64,000 bases of DNA from Dyadobacter koreensis (lineage in GTDB: Bacteria > Bacteroidota > Bacteroidia > Cytophagales > Spirosomataceae). Made by a program: the position numbers and the translations under genes. Location of the stretch: contig NZ_FNXY01000001.1 in NCBI RefSeq assembly GCF_900108855.1, forward strand, positions 372,001-436,000, given 5' to 3'. The notes beneath the pieces are model-generated. The model was not told the origin of the DNA. It was given only the letters and a program-made list of their open reading frames with translations, and searched no databases. Of this stretch, positions 9,993 through 19,501 are shown piece after piece. Every line of letters starts with the position of its first letter. Position 1 is the stretch's first letter.

Positions 9993-10370
9993 ATAGCGTT
10001 CAATTGATAACTGAGGGATTTTCGAATTTGACCAAAATCAGTCAATAATGAAAGTTTGAATTGATTAATTATATTTCAAGTGGATACTGCGTACCTATGA
10101 ATGCCGGAATTTCCACTAAATGGAAAAGAGGCCATGAAAACCTTGATTGTGAGACAATGCTGACAATTTTTTGACTTTTTTCTTTAGCAAAGAGCGTTTT
10201 CGACTTGGAAAATTACGCCCTTACCGAAACCAAAGCTCACTTTTGTCAAGGCATGAAGATCTAATCCAGTCTTCTTTATTATTTCTTCATAAAATATATT
10301 AATAGGAATTTGCAATCTACTGCTTTAAAGTCCAGTCCGAAGATTGGCGACAATAATGCCGTAGGACATT

Positions 10371-10922
10371 TTAGTATTCAACCTTTCTGTTCATTAAAAT
10401 TAGGATTGTCACTATATAAATTACAACAATCGCAAACGGTATCGCAACAAATCGGTGTTGTGGCAATAAATACCAAAGGGTAAGCACAACAATGGTTCTA
10501 GCAACTGCATGAAAAGCACCGACCCAATGCTCAATTATCCACGTGAGCGGTAACCACATCAATCCTGTTAAGATCCCTACAGTAAGGGGCAAGGAAGAAT
10601 AATCAACTAAAAAAAAGGGAATAGCAATCGCATAAACCAAAATAGCCTGGCCCGCCGAAAAAAGGAACAATATGTCAAAGGTGTTTTTAGGTCTTGTTTT
10701 ATCAAGGAAATTCTCTCCTGTGAATTTAGATACAAACATTCCCAGGTAAACAATACTTCCTGTTGCAAGAAATAATACCCAGACTTTGCCTGTGCTGGAT
10801 AAAAAAATCCCTCCCACGCCAACTATAAACCAAGCGATCAATCCGGCTATTGGTGTGGCCAGTAGCTTCGCTCTTTTGAATTCCTCCTTTTGCTCCTCCA
10901 GAGTCCTGGTTAGTTGTGTCAT
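10371..10922 (-). CDS. Multi-pass membrane protein, DUF7010-like
   Basis: This 183-residue protein has a short charged N-terminus (LTRTLEEQKEEFKRAKLLATP) followed by about five to six hydrophobic helices (AGLIAWFIVGVGGIFL, VWVLFLATGSIVYLGMFV, FLFSAGQAILVYAIAIPFFL, LTGLMWLPLTWIIEHWVGA, IPFAIVVIYIVTILI). The pattern resembles DUF7010-type small inner-membrane proteins; the family name is a recollection and not certain. No catalytic motif is visible. It stands alone between two decayed regions, so its context says little about its role. Confidence 0.7.
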   Translation of the reverse strand: MTQLTRTLEEQKEEFKRAKLLATPIAGLIAWFIVGVGGIFLSSTGKVWVLFLATGSIVYLGMFVSKFTGENFLDKTRPKNTFDILFLFSAGQAILVYAIAIPFFLVDYSSLPLTVGILTGLMWLPLTWIIEHWVGAFHAVARTIVVLTLWYLLPQHRFVAIPFAIVVIYIVTILILMNRKVEY

Positions 10923-11014
10923 TTGAAATTCCGTTCTAAATATTGGCCATCTTAATCGTTAATGATCTAAAATAGAACAAAATATATCGATATATATATA
11001 AGACATTTTTAAAT

Positions 11015-11257
11015 TTATAGATTCTTTTTCGTCCCATAGCCTCTAAGGCGCAAACGCGCGTGTCCTATGCCAATGATTTTGGATATCTCGCTGTCATCTA
11101 TTTGTATAGCATCAACACGGATCACTTTCTTTAAAGCAATTTCGCCAATATACTTGTATTGGTCGCCGGTAGGCAAATGGCATTTGCAATAATTAGCTGA
11201 CACTTTTATACTCAGACCAATACCGCGTCGGTTCTCTAAAGAATCAGACTCCGCCAA
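11015..11257 (-). CDS. Hypothetical 80-residue ORF
   Basis: The frame starts MAESDSLENRRGIG and contains a CKC motif and a moderately polar tail. I do not recognise it. It sits in a decayed area between a membrane protein gene and a histidine-kinase relic, so it may be a fragment of a larger dead gene. Only length and the lack of a better opposite-strand frame support it. Confidence 0.25.
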   Translation of the reverse strand: MAESDSLENRRGIGLSIKVSANYCKCHLPTGDQYKYIGEIALKKVIRVDAIQIDDSEISKIIGIGHARLRLRGYGTKKNL

Positions 11258-11369
11258 TGCTTAAAATACGTATAAGAGAGGTGCACGTAGCTCTGCATAT
11301 ATCAACTGCAGCTGTTATGCTGAATATTGTTTGCCTTTCTTTCATCTTGAAATTACAACAGTTAGGCAA

Positions 11370-11504
11370 ACAGCCGCAGATTGACCATCAACAGACTATC
11401 ACTGGATAAGAACCAAACAACTATCAATCAGTTATTTAAACTATCAATTCTAACCGTAAAACCTATCCTTAAGCCGAATTAGAGTGATCAGAGACTCTGA
11501 ATTC
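11370..11504. repeat. Short interspersed repeat, copy A (left end eroded)
   Basis: This segment shares its order of blocks with copies at 40723, 40891 and 46175. The blocks are GCAGATTGACCATCAACAGA, AACTATCAATCAGTTATTTA, a TCTAACCGTAA-type block, and a terminal CTCTGAATTC. About 135 of the roughly 168 bp of a full copy are present. No coding frame runs through it. Confidence 0.7.
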
Positions 11505-11629
11505 CTTAACTAAAAGGTATTCCCAAATCTGCCCAATCTCACTTTCAGCAATACCGTAGACTCCCTGCGAAATTCAAGATAATTCGAAATGAAATGATGT
11601 CTTTCAGATTTCGCACAGCAGGAATACAA

Positions 11630-12295
11630 ACTATTACGTAATCGGTAAATAAATATGAAATATCGCTCCTTGCCAAGTTTACTGCTAGCTGTAATATTAC
11701 CACCGTGATTAGACACCACCTTTTCACAAATGGCAAGTCCTATGCCAGTACCTTATATTCGCTACGTCCATGAAGCCGCTGAAATACCTGGAATATCCGG
11801 TCCAAATGGACTTCAGCAAATCCCCTCCCGCTATCAGCTACACTGATCCGGTAGTATGACCTTGCTGTTCGAACCGGTCTGACGTGGACTGGCAGATCTT
11901 TATGTTAGACGATTTGCGAACTGATATGAACTGTATTCACCTCATTTATACTACCACTAATTTTCTGAATATCAATGCGTTGCTTATCAGGTTTTGAACG
12001 AGCTGTTCAATTTGAGTGGCGTTACCAGAAATGACTGGCAAACGATCAAAAATCACCACTGAATGAGTTTAGCGGATTACAAATTCCTGGTCAGATTGAA
12101 TCAGTTCTATAATTTTTGGTAGTGAAACTTGCTCATTGGTTGCGGGTAAGGCCGCTAGCCGGGAAAAAGAAAGAAAATCATCAATTAATACGGACATTCG
12201 CTTTGCAGCCAATTGCATTCTTTCCAGGTAATCCATTGTTTTATCAGATGGAGATTCTAAACTGCCTTTCAATAAGCCTGGCGAATTCTTTTGAA
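11630..12295 (-). pseudogene. Sensor histidine kinase, degraded C-terminal half
   Basis: Minus-strand fragments, in order, spell a histidine kinase core. They run YLERMQLAAKRMSVLIDDFL (dimerisation helix 2), ISGNATQIEQLVQNLISNAL (N box), YRISVADSGRGFAEVHLDRI then FQVFQRLHGRSEY (G1/F box), and GTGIGLAICEKVVSNHGGNI (G2 box). They lie in different frames with stops between them. One small indel near 11745, for example, breaks GRSEYK from GTGIGLA. The His-bearing helix and any sensor domain are not readable upstream. The gene has clearly lost function. Confidence 0.85.
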
Positions 12296-12487
12296 TGGGA
12301 TAGCTTCTTTATTTATGATACAAATCATGCACGTGTTATCCCAGACATTCAACTAAATTCTATACTGGATCTTGGAACACTGGGAGATGGACTTCTATTT
12401 ACGGCAGCAACATGATTTATTTAATTCAGATTCTGTACAGAAATCTCACTTGTTGAGATCCCTTTGGACTCGGGCGGCTTAATCCGG

Positions 12488-12560
12488 TATCACTTCCAGT
12501 ATTTTACAAATGGTGTCCACGGAAAATCTGTCAAGAAGCATATTGCACATATTTCTCTGG
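12488..12560 (-). pseudogene. Second Rpn-type gene, 3'-end relic
   Basis: The minus strand reads LLLDRFSVDTICKILEVIPD then a stop. It parallels the end of the neighbouring Rpn-type gene (MLLEGFSVDTICKLLEVTPE). At DNA level it is an imperfect direct repeat of 12620-12690. It looks like the last piece of a tandem paralogue of that gene. Confidence 0.6.
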
Positions 12561-12577
12561 AGAGATTTATCAAAACC

Positions 12578-13480
12578 TTATTTTTTAAGCTCCTTTTTAA
12601 TACGTGTTACAAATTCAGGTGTCACTTCCAATAATTTACAAATGGTGTCCACCGAGAAACCCTCCAAAAGCATATTACGAGTAGTCTTAGCAAGGGTTTT
12701 ACCTACTCCAATTTTTTCTCCCTTTTCAACAAAAATATCTAATGTACTCATAACAGTCTTCTTTAAATGTATCGGCAACGTTTCAATTGTCATTATAATT
12801 TGCTCTTCCTTAAATCCGCTACGTTCAAATATATAAACAATGAACCTACTTAGCAAGTTCTCCGGCACCTCTTGCCCCAAAGAAAGCAACCTCAACATGT
12901 TGGCTTCCAGCCATTCTTTGTCAAAAGTATGTTTCAATGCCAATAGTGAAGCAACAAGAAACTTATTATTTAAGGCCTCCACATGCTCATCAGATAAGGT
13001 TCCAAGATTATTGTAAACGAAGTCGAAGTTTGGAAGAAACTGCTTCCACTCAGGTTCTAAATTTTTGAACAGATCGCCAGGTGTATGATATTCCCATTTT
13101 TCCTTCCCATGTTACAATAGTACCGGGATAATTAATGAAAGGTGCTTTTCCTTAGCCTCAATTTGTTTTTGCAATCCTGAAAAAATGCAGCCACCTACCT
13201 GAACTGGAGTATACTTTTCTATGTAACTCTTGTGCTCGATCAAAAGTGATATTTTTATTTCTCCCTTCCCATCATTCCTTTGGCAGGAATACACAATGTC
13301 GGACATCGTCTTCTGCAATTCCGCAGATACATAAACGTCTGGCAGCTGCGTCAGTGTCGAAAAATCCAGCTGTCCGGCCACAAATGGTGGCAAATAGCTT
13401 TGAAAATATTCAATCGCTATGTTTCTGTCAGCCATAATAGCTCTTATGAAAGTGTCGTGTATAGAGGTGATTTTGCCCAT
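12578..13480 (-). pseudogene. Rpn/PD-(D/E)XK nuclease family transposase-like gene with one internal stop
   Basis: Two open frames (13480-13115 and 12982-12578) belong to one 301-codon reading frame. It is interrupted only by TAA at 13112-13114, in the context PVLL*HGKEKWEY where the family has a Tyr (LLYHGKE). The N-terminal part has the Rpn family start (HDTFIRAIMADRNIAIEYFQ) and nuclease motifs (DIVYSC, ISLLIEHKS). The C-terminal part ends with FSVDTICKLLEVTPEFV. Rpn proteins are recombination-promoting nucleases, often annotated as PD-(D/E)XK transposases. A single TAT/TAC to TAA change explains the break, so inactivation looks recent. A sequencing error is the other explanation. Confidence 0.85.
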
Positions 13481-14011
13481 GGAGCAAAGTTAATGGTTTT
13501 AAATAAAATCGTGGAGGCTAATAAAAGCTAGCTAGATTCTTTCCAGGCAGCCAATTTCTTGGCAAATTGACACCCTTTTTAACTCAATGCTGGTGCTAAG
13601 TGAGACCATACTATCCGCCCATATCGATCGTCAACATCTCTTTAACAACGGACATAAGCCAGAAATCTCCCTTCCTGGCTTACATAGGTGCAATTTAGAC
13701 AATATCATTAATGAACTATCTCTGCGCCCTCCCACTTTCCAGTAAGGATCCAAAGCTCATAACACACCAACCACTCTGAAATCCATGGCATCGTATAGGT
13801 TGCTAACGAGGTACGATGTTTCCAACTTAGATCCGGAGCATCATGGAGACACAAAGTTCCATTACTATTCATGTGAATTGTATTCCTTCGGAAGCAATGT
13901 TAATTCAAGGCAGAACAGTGCTCCACCGAATGCTTACATTTAATTAACCTAGGTGCTTCCAGTTATCATTTTAATCGGAGTAGATTTGCAAAATGAACAT
14001 AAAACGCTGAA
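13481..14011. other. Intergenic, nothing recognised
   Basis: About 530 bp lie between the Rpn relic and the lipoprotein hydrolase gene, with no supported ORF, RNA or repeat. The hydrolase promoter should lie at its right end. Confidence 0.5.
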
Positions 14012-14830
14012 ATGAAAATTATAATAATGGCTCTGGCCAACCTCTTACTTATTACCTCCTGTAAAAATAAGAACGACGCAACACCAATATTTACAGAAAC
14101 CAAGGTTAGCTTAACCACCCATAAACTGGCAACATTCTCGGCAACAAAGAGCACAAAATATTTGGTTGTTTTTGAATCCGGATTAGGCGACGATCATACG
14201 GTATGGAATAACAAAGCAGTTGCTTCACAAGTAAACAGTAACGTTGATGTACTCATGTACGACAGGGCTGGTTACGGTCAATCCGAAAATGGTCCCACGC
14301 CAAGAAATATCGACCGGTTACGAAGTGAACTGGAAAGCGTTATCGATAAATTTTCAAACGGAAGAAAAGTAATATTGATCGGGCACTCTTTGGGCGGAAC
14401 GATCATAAGGGATTATGCAATTAAAAATCCGCTCAAAACGGCAGCTCTCTTATTTGTTGATCCCTCACATGAGTTTTATAATCATCCCACGCAGGCTGAG
14501 GAAGACATGCTATACGATGCTTCCAAAAATGCGAATGGCGCAAATTTCGGTGGGACACAGGAAGCCAGGGAATTTATAGAAGATTTACAATACACCAGCG
14601 CATTGCCCTCTTTGCCAAATGTCCCTGTAATTGTGTTGACTAGCATGCGAACGGATGCGACTCATTCATCATCAGTGATGCAAACCTGGTATAACGCTCA
14701 CGAATTATTGAAAAACGGGGTATCTGATTTTACCCATATTGCCACCACAAACTCGGGACACTATATCATGATTGACGAACCAGCCTTGGTAATTGACAAT
14801 TTCAAATTATTGATTTCAAAATTACCTTAA
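14012..14830 (+). CDS. Alpha/beta hydrolase lipoprotein
   Basis: The 272-residue product begins with a lipoprotein signal (MKIIIMALANLLLITSC, lipobox Cys17), so it should be anchored in an envelope membrane. The alpha/beta hydrolase fold follows: an oxyanion-region segment VVFESGLGDDHTVWN, a strand-turn YDRAGYGQSE, and the nucleophile elbow GHSLGG (Ser about residue 130). An Asp candidate lies in MRTD after VPVIVLTS, and the catalytic His is in NSGHYIMIDEP near the C-terminus. All triad positions are present. The substrate cannot be read from the sequence. Neighbours on both sides are unrelated. Confidence 0.88.
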   Translation: MKIIIMALANLLLITSCKNKNDATPIFTETKVSLTTHKLATFSATKSTKYLVVFESGLGDDHTVWNNKAVASQVNSNVDVLMYDRAGYGQSENGPTPRNIDRLRSELESVIDKFSNGRKVILIGHSLGGTIIRDYAIKNPLKTAALLFVDPSHEFYNHPTQAEEDMLYDASKNANGANFGGTQEAREFIEDLQYTSALPSLPNVPVIVLTSMRTDATHSSSVMQTWYNAHELLKNGVSDFTHIATTNSGHYIMIDEPALVIDNFKLLISKLP

Positions 14831-14971
14831 AGTGCATCCGAGCATCTTGCTGATCTTTCGAGAAATGAACACGAGGCAAAATAATGTACGCCTTAAAGTC
14901 AATGTCGGCATAGCCGGAAAATTCAACAGCAAGACGAACTTAACGCAAAGCCCTAATGTTCAGCAACCTAA

Positions 14972-15814
14972 ATGACAAGCAATCGACCCATCCAGCCGCC
15001 CCTACTCCATTTCCCACAATGGCAAGGAAGCGGTCTAACCAACGAAGTCCAGATCGGAGTTCAGACACTTCGCGATTACTTTCATGAAACAACTGCCCTC
15101 TCCGTTCAACTTTCTTTCGGGCCGTTAACAAGGCTTCACAATATCATTGCCTACCAGCCACTGCTCACCCAGCTCCAAAATGCAAAGAACCTGCTTGAAC
15201 AAAACCAGCCGGAAAAACTGGTTCTGATTGCAGGTGACTGTGCCGCGGAAGTCGCACCGGTTGACTATCTCAACAAGCTCTACGGAGAACAACTTACGAT
15301 TGTTTGGCTCGATGCGCATGGAGATCTGAACACACCTGAAAGTTCAGAAAGCGGCCATTTCCATGGCATGCCGTTACGCCTTTTGCTGGATGGCGAATTT
15401 GGTGGAACAAACATGAAAGTATCCAGCCCTATTGAAAGCAGTCAGGTTCTTTTGGCTGGACTCCGCGATCTTGACACCCCGGAAAATACATTCATTTCAG
15501 AAAATTCAATACCCGTTTTTACGGATATAATTAACTGGAAACAGCAGCTGCTCGATAAACTATTGGAGCGGAATACAAAATACCTGTATATACATCTGGA
15601 TCTGGACGTTCTTGACCCTGACATATTCCCAGCCGTGAAATGCCCAAGTCCAAATGGATTTAACCCAAAAACAGTTGCTAAATTTATCCAACAGGCTATC
15701 AATGATTACGATGTTATTGGCTTATCGCTAACGGAAACTATCGCTGAAACCCAGCAACAATTAGAACCGATTGAAGATATTTTAGGTGTTTACAAAAATT
15801 ATCTTACTTCTTAG
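14972..15814 (+). CDS. Arginase/agmatinase-family (ureohydrolase fold) protein
   Basis: The 280-residue protein shows the metal-binding signatures of the ureohydrolase family. LDAHGDLNTPE matches the DAHxD motif, and HLDLDVLDPDIFPAV matches the SxDVDxxDP motif with an extra Asp. The usual first motif GGDHS is AGDCAAE here, so the metal-binding His is replaced by Cys. Some arginase-like proteins share this change, and they may not hydrolyse arginine. The substrate loop GHFHGMPLRLLL and the tail LSLTETIAE fit the fold. It is a single gene 140 bp after the hydrolase, with no amino-acid-catabolism neighbours, so a guanidino-compound hydrolase is plausible but unproven. Confidence 0.82.
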   Translation: MTSNRPIQPPLLHFPQWQGSGLTNEVQIGVQTLRDYFHETTALSVQLSFGPLTRLHNIIAYQPLLTQLQNAKNLLEQNQPEKLVLIAGDCAAEVAPVDYLNKLYGEQLTIVWLDAHGDLNTPESSESGHFHGMPLRLLLDGEFGGTNMKVSSPIESSQVLLAGLRDLDTPENTFISENSIPVFTDIINWKQQLLDKLLERNTKYLYIHLDLDVLDPDIFPAVKCPSPNGFNPKTVAKFIQQAINDYDVIGLSLTETIAETQQQLEPIEDILGVYKNYLTS

Positions 15815-15925
15815 CAACGGATTAGCTGGCAAACTCCCAAATCTAATCCCATTAATTAAGAGGTGTAAACTTCCCTAAAAATAGGGCAGTGAAATTTTAG
15901 ACAAACTTTCTAAATTTAAACTGTT

Positions 15926-16132
15926 AGGAAAGCGACAAAATTTACCAAAACACAGATTGTCAAGATCTTGAAAGATTTGAATACTGGCAAACCTGTGATG
16001 GAAATTGCCAGAAAACATGGGATATTAAAGGCTACACATTATAATTGGCGAAAAAAGTAGACCGGCGGGGGAGCTTCGGAACTGTCTGAATTGAAAGCTC
16101 TCAAGGAAGAAAATCGCCGGTTAAAGCTTTAA
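15926..16132 (+). pseudogene. IS3-family transposase OrfA relic
   Basis: The frame reads KFTKTQIVKILKDLNTGKPV, then EIARKHGILKATHYNWRKK, a stop at 16058-16060, and TGGGASELSELKALKEENRR before a second stop at 16130-16132. This is the helix-turn-helix plus leucine-zipper layout of IS3 OrfA, with one internal stop and no OrfB after it. A possible IS left end starts with TGTAAACTTCCC at 15864. The element is inactive. Confidence 0.8.
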
Positions 16133-16150
16133 GAAATAAGTTGGATAGCA

Positions 16151-17281
16151 TTACCTGATGAATCGTTCGTAGGTAAAGTCAGGGCGGCGAATTTCCAACT
16201 CATTTTCACTGGATGCTCGTTGTGCTTCGGATGCGTAGTCGAACATCCTTTGCTCGTAATTTTCAATAGCTGCTTGTGGAGTTTTATAATCTCTGCTTGT
16301 CAAGTTCTCCGCTAACACGCACGCATCTATCAGCCCAGTATTTACTCCCTTACCTGCAAAAGGCGGCATCAAATGGGCGGCGTCACCAATCAGGGTAATC
16401 GGCAGAGGTCGATTTGAATTCCAGGGTTTGTCTAACAGCAATTTCCGTGTCGGCAAACCTACAAAGAATGATGTGGCATTAAATAATTGATGATAACGTC
16501 GATCCCACCCCACGAATCTTGCAGAAAGATACATGCAGATCTGGTCTAGGTTTCTGAAATCCAGCCCATGACCATCTGTCCATTCATGTGGCGTTTGAAA
16601 TGTGATGCCGTAAGCTAATGTCCCGCGGTTACTAGGGTTTGCTACTAGTAAATTACCTCTGTAAGAACTCATCAAGATATTACCGTCGCACAACTGATAA
16701 AAATCAGGGCAGCTCAGTTCAGCATCAGCCACTTCGCCTTGAATAATGTAGGTACCCGTCTCTTCCATCTGGGCATCTGCTACATAAGACCTCAGCTTAG
16801 ACATTCCGCCATTAGCACCGATCACCATATCAGCCAACAGATCGGGTTGTCCTTCAAAATGCAGCAGCCATTTTCCTTCATACAAGTCAAGGCTGGTAAA
16901 TTTTCGGCCCCAAAGTACTGTCTCACTGGTTAGACTTTCCATCAGTATTGTCCGTAAATCGTTTCTGCTAATTTCGGGATGATCGTGTTGATTCTCAGCG
17001 TTCAGGCGCTTAGAAAATAACACATTGCCATGCTGGTCAGCTAAGATCCTGCCCATAGGTTTTGCAAGGGCAAAATAGCGCTCTAGCAAACCTAACTTCA
17101 TCAAGGCTTTCTGTCCTGACTCTTTATCCAAATCAAGCGTTCCGCCCCAAATTCTAGCTTGCGCATCTTTATCTCTTTCAACGACTGTTACGCGAATGCC
17201 TTTCTGCTGTAGTAAACCGGCCATCGTTAGGCCGACAGGTCCAGCGCCAATGACAACTACGTGTTTCTTTTCTAATAACAT
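16151..17281 (-). CDS. Tet(X)-like FAD-dependent monooxygenase
   Basis: The 376-residue protein aligns along its whole length with Tet(X)-type class A flavin monooxygenases. It has a Rossmann GAGPVGLTMAGLLQQKG, VVERDKDAQARIWGGTLDL, SRNDLRTIL, and the FAD-contacting IGDAAHLMPPFAGKGVN. Tet(X) hydroxylates tetracyclines and inactivates them. Two positions that bind the antibiotic in Tet(X) seem changed: the family NGNRLM is DGNILM here (Arg to Ile), and LHFGISF is LAYGITF (His to Ala). The Gln of the IQ pair (YIIQGEV) is kept. I infer a related hydroxylase with another aromatic substrate, not a proven resistance enzyme. It is transcribed away from an AraC regulator 99 bp upstream, which probably controls it. 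Confidence 0.88.
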   Translation of the reverse strand: MLLEKKHVVVIGAGPVGLTMAGLLQQKGIRVTVVERDKDAQARIWGGTLDLDKESGQKALMKLGLLERYFALAKPMGRILADQHGNVLFSKRLNAENQHDHPEISRNDLRTILMESLTSETVLWGRKFTSLDLYEGKWLLHFEGQPDLLADMVIGANGGMSKLRSYVADAQMEETGTYIIQGEVADAELSCPDFYQLCDGNILMSSYRGNLLVANPSNRGTLAYGITFQTPHEWTDGHGLDFRNLDQICMYLSARFVGWDRRYHQLFNATSFFVGLPTRKLLLDKPWNSNRPLPITLIGDAAHLMPPFAGKGVNTGLIDACVLAENLTSRDYKTPQAAIENYEQRMFDYASEAQRASSENELEIRRPDFTYERFIR

Positions 17282-17380
17282 GATTGTCCATTAATTGATT
17301 GTGACACAAATTTAAGAGGTCTGATAAAGGTAAAATAGTTATCTTCGACTTAAAAATAGTCATAAAAGGCTTTTAGAATA

Positions 17381-18346
17381 GTGGAGAAACAATCAAGCGT
17401 ACCGAAAGTGCTCATCGAGCTGTCTCAACAATTAGGGACGGAAGTAAAAAACTGGCGATTGGATATTCCCCAAAAATATGGAGATGGTTATTGCGCCGGA
17501 TTTGTGTTTAATGAGTTTATCCGACTGATGATTTTCAACTATGAACTTCGGGAAGACCTTGTTATTGAGAATCCGCAAGTCCATACCACACAGAGGATGA
17601 TCTTATTTAAATTTCAGAATGTCATCCCCCGAAAAAACATTTTCTCAACCGATAAAGCCATACCTTCTGTTTTAATTGTAACCAGTCGTGTGAATGCAAA
17701 CCTAAATATTCCAATCCAACGCAACCGCTCAATGATTAATATTGAAGTTGATGCTATGTATTTGAAGACCTTACTGGACTTGTCTAAAAAATCCTCTGTC
17801 GTGCAGAGCCTTTTAGATAATGCACAGCCTCTGTTTTTTGAAGAGATGATATTTCCATCATTACAAGCCGTTGTTGACGAACTGGTAACAGAAACGGTAG
17901 ATGAAACTTTCGCCCTATTCTTCAGGCGAATAAAGGCCGAAGAGCTGATTTGCCGCTTGTTAATGAACTTGGAAAAGCGAAGTGAAAGGCAACTATATGC
18001 CTTAAACGGCCACGATATACAGATGATTTACCATATAAAAGAACTGATGCTGCAAAAGCTGGAATCACCGCCGGTGATTAATGATTTGGCTATCAAGGCT
18101 TCCATGAGCCCAACCAAACTGAAAAGATTATTCAGACAAATATTCGGCAATAGTATTTTTAGCTACTACCAAACATTTCGAATGAATGAAGCCGTCCGTT
18201 TACTGAAAGCAGGAAAACTATCGGTTTCAGAAGTAGGATATCAATTGGGGTTTACCAATCTGAGCCACTTTACCAGAGTATTCGAAAATCATACTGGTTT
18301 TAAGCCGAAGAAATTTTCAGTTTTGCAAGTAAAAAACTTTTTATAA
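17381..18346 (+). CDS. AraC-family transcriptional regulator
   Basis: The start is a GTG at 17381, because an in-frame stop lies 15 bp upstream and no ATG comes before a conserved region. The 321-residue protein has an N-terminal effector/dimer part and a C-terminal AraC double helix-turn-helix. That domain reads VINDLAIKASMSPTKLKRLF, FSYYQTFRMNEAVRLLKAG and SVSEVGYQLGFTNLSHFTRV, followed by FENHTGFKPKKF. It resembles the AraC regulators that Bacteroidota place next to flavin monooxygenases and other detoxifying oxidoreductases. The divergent arrangement with the Tet(X)-like gene, sharing a roughly 100-bp intergenic promoter region, makes that gene its likely target. Confidence 0.9.
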   Translation: MEKQSSVPKVLIELSQQLGTEVKNWRLDIPQKYGDGYCAGFVFNEFIRLMIFNYELREDLVIENPQVHTTQRMILFKFQNVIPRKNIFSTDKAIPSVLIVTSRVNANLNIPIQRNRSMINIEVDAMYLKTLLDLSKKSSVVQSLLDNAQPLFFEEMIFPSLQAVVDELVTETVDETFALFFRRIKAEELICRLLMNLEKRSERQLYALNGHDIQMIYHIKELMLQKLESPPVINDLAIKASMSPTKLKRLFRQIFGNSIFSYYQTFRMNEAVRLLKAGKLSVSEVGYQLGFTNLSHFTRVFENHTGFKPKKFSVLQVKNFL

Positions 18347-18772
18347 GCAGGGAGTGTAATCTGAAATCTGTCTGGCGATCTAAGTTAATCCAAATTTAAT
18401 TTTTCTTTTCAATCTCAAATACGTTTTTGCTTGATACCGGGTTTGTCAAGTGTGGCCAAGGCAAAGAGCCGTTCAATCACCCTTGATAAATTCAAAAGCA
18501 TGCTATTTGCACGTTTTATATTGGGCATCAAAATTAATGGTCCATTCGCATTCTGTGGCCATATTTGATGTGCAATTATTGTACGGTAAATGCCCAGTTT
18601 AGCAAAGGCGAGGTCACTTCTGAGTTCTATTCAGCAGCTCAACACATTAATCTCACTAGGCCATGTCATTAGCAAATGCACGGCACCGGCCCAGATCTGA
18701 TCTTTGTAATCTTTCACTCTGCAGATTTAATCCGCTATTAATATCGCAAAACCCATGTTGGGAGTAGCTGAT
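18347..18772. other. Intergenic, nothing firm
   Basis: No ORF of note. A short minus-strand stretch (LLNLSRVIERLFALATL) hints at an old transposase tail, but this is too weak to call. Confidence 0.4.
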
Positions 18773-19501
18773 TTATTCTGGCAGGTATTCTCCAAATAAT
18801 TTCCAATCCATACCGTCACCCCAGCGTTGTCCATGGTCACTTGTGTTTTCAGTTACATGTTTTTCACTAATTCGATAATTGCCATAAGCTAATAAAGATA
18901 ATATGCTTCCAGGTCGCAAATGTTCGCTTGCCCAGCTTAAAGGTGAGTCTCCATTTGCATCTTTCGCTGTTTTATCGGCACCATGTTCTATCAAATAAGC
19001 AATCGTTCTTTCATCTGCATAGGCTGCGGCTCTGTGCAACGGCGTCTCTCCTTTTGTTCTCACATCACGCATAAAAGCTCCGGTTTCTAATCCTGCGATT
19101 GTTTTTGCATTTACATTTGCGCCTTTGTCCATAAGAAGCCTGACTGTATAGAAGTAATAAGGTCGCCCCGCTTTCGCTAAAGAATTGTGCAAGGGTGTTT
19201 CCTTAGTTTTATCAGTATGAGTATTCACCTGTGCCCCATGATTAATTAAAAAGTCGCAGACTTTCCAGTGTCCAAAAAAGGCTGCATTTCCTAATTCGCG
19301 GTCAACATTGATAGAATCAAGATTTCCACCGGCTTCCAATACCGCTTTCAACGCTGTGGTGTCATCGTAGTAAATAAGCCATTGCAAAATCTTTATTTGT
19401 CCCTCATTTAGTATATCTTCCCAGTTTGGTAGTTTGAGCAACTGGAAAATAAGGTCTGTGCGCCCTTTACTAATCAAATCTACAATTATTTCAGTCTGCA
19501 T
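18773..19501 (-). CDS. Ankyrin-repeat protein
   Basis: The 242-residue protein contains four to five ankyrin repeats: ALKAVLEAGGNLDSINVD, AAFFGHWKVCDFLINHGAQV, TPLHNSLAKAGRPYYFYTVR with LLMDKGANVNAK, TPLHRAAAYADERTIAYLIE with HGADKTAKDANG, and SPLSWASEHLRPGSILSLL. No signal peptide or enzymatic domain is seen, so it is probably a cytoplasmic protein-binding scaffold. Single ankyrin genes of this size are often immunity or regulatory proteins, but no toxin-like partner lies beside it. It is flanked by non-coding DNA on both sides. Confidence 0.85.
   Translation of the reverse strand: MQTEIIVDLISKGRTDLIFQLLKLPNWEDILNEGQIKILQWLIYYDDTTALKAVLEAGGNLDSINVDRELGNAAFFGHWKVCDFLINHGAQVNTHTDKTKETPLHNSLAKAGRPYYFYTVRLLMDKGANVNAKTIAGLETGAFMRDVRTKGETPLHRAAAYADERTIAYLIEHGADKTAKDANGDSPLSWASEHLRPGSILSLLAYGNYRISEKHVTENTSDHGQRWGDGMDWKLFGEYLPE

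Noticed and set aside
11630..12295. Reading the histidine kinase pieces as two separate small genes
   Set aside because: The motif order is that of one kinase core. Frameshifts and stops separate the pieces, and none has its own start or full domain.
16151..17281. Calling the flavin monooxygenase a tetracycline-resistance gene
   Set aside because: Two residues that contact the drug in Tet(X) appear substituted, and the context (AraC regulator, no resistance genes) does not support it.
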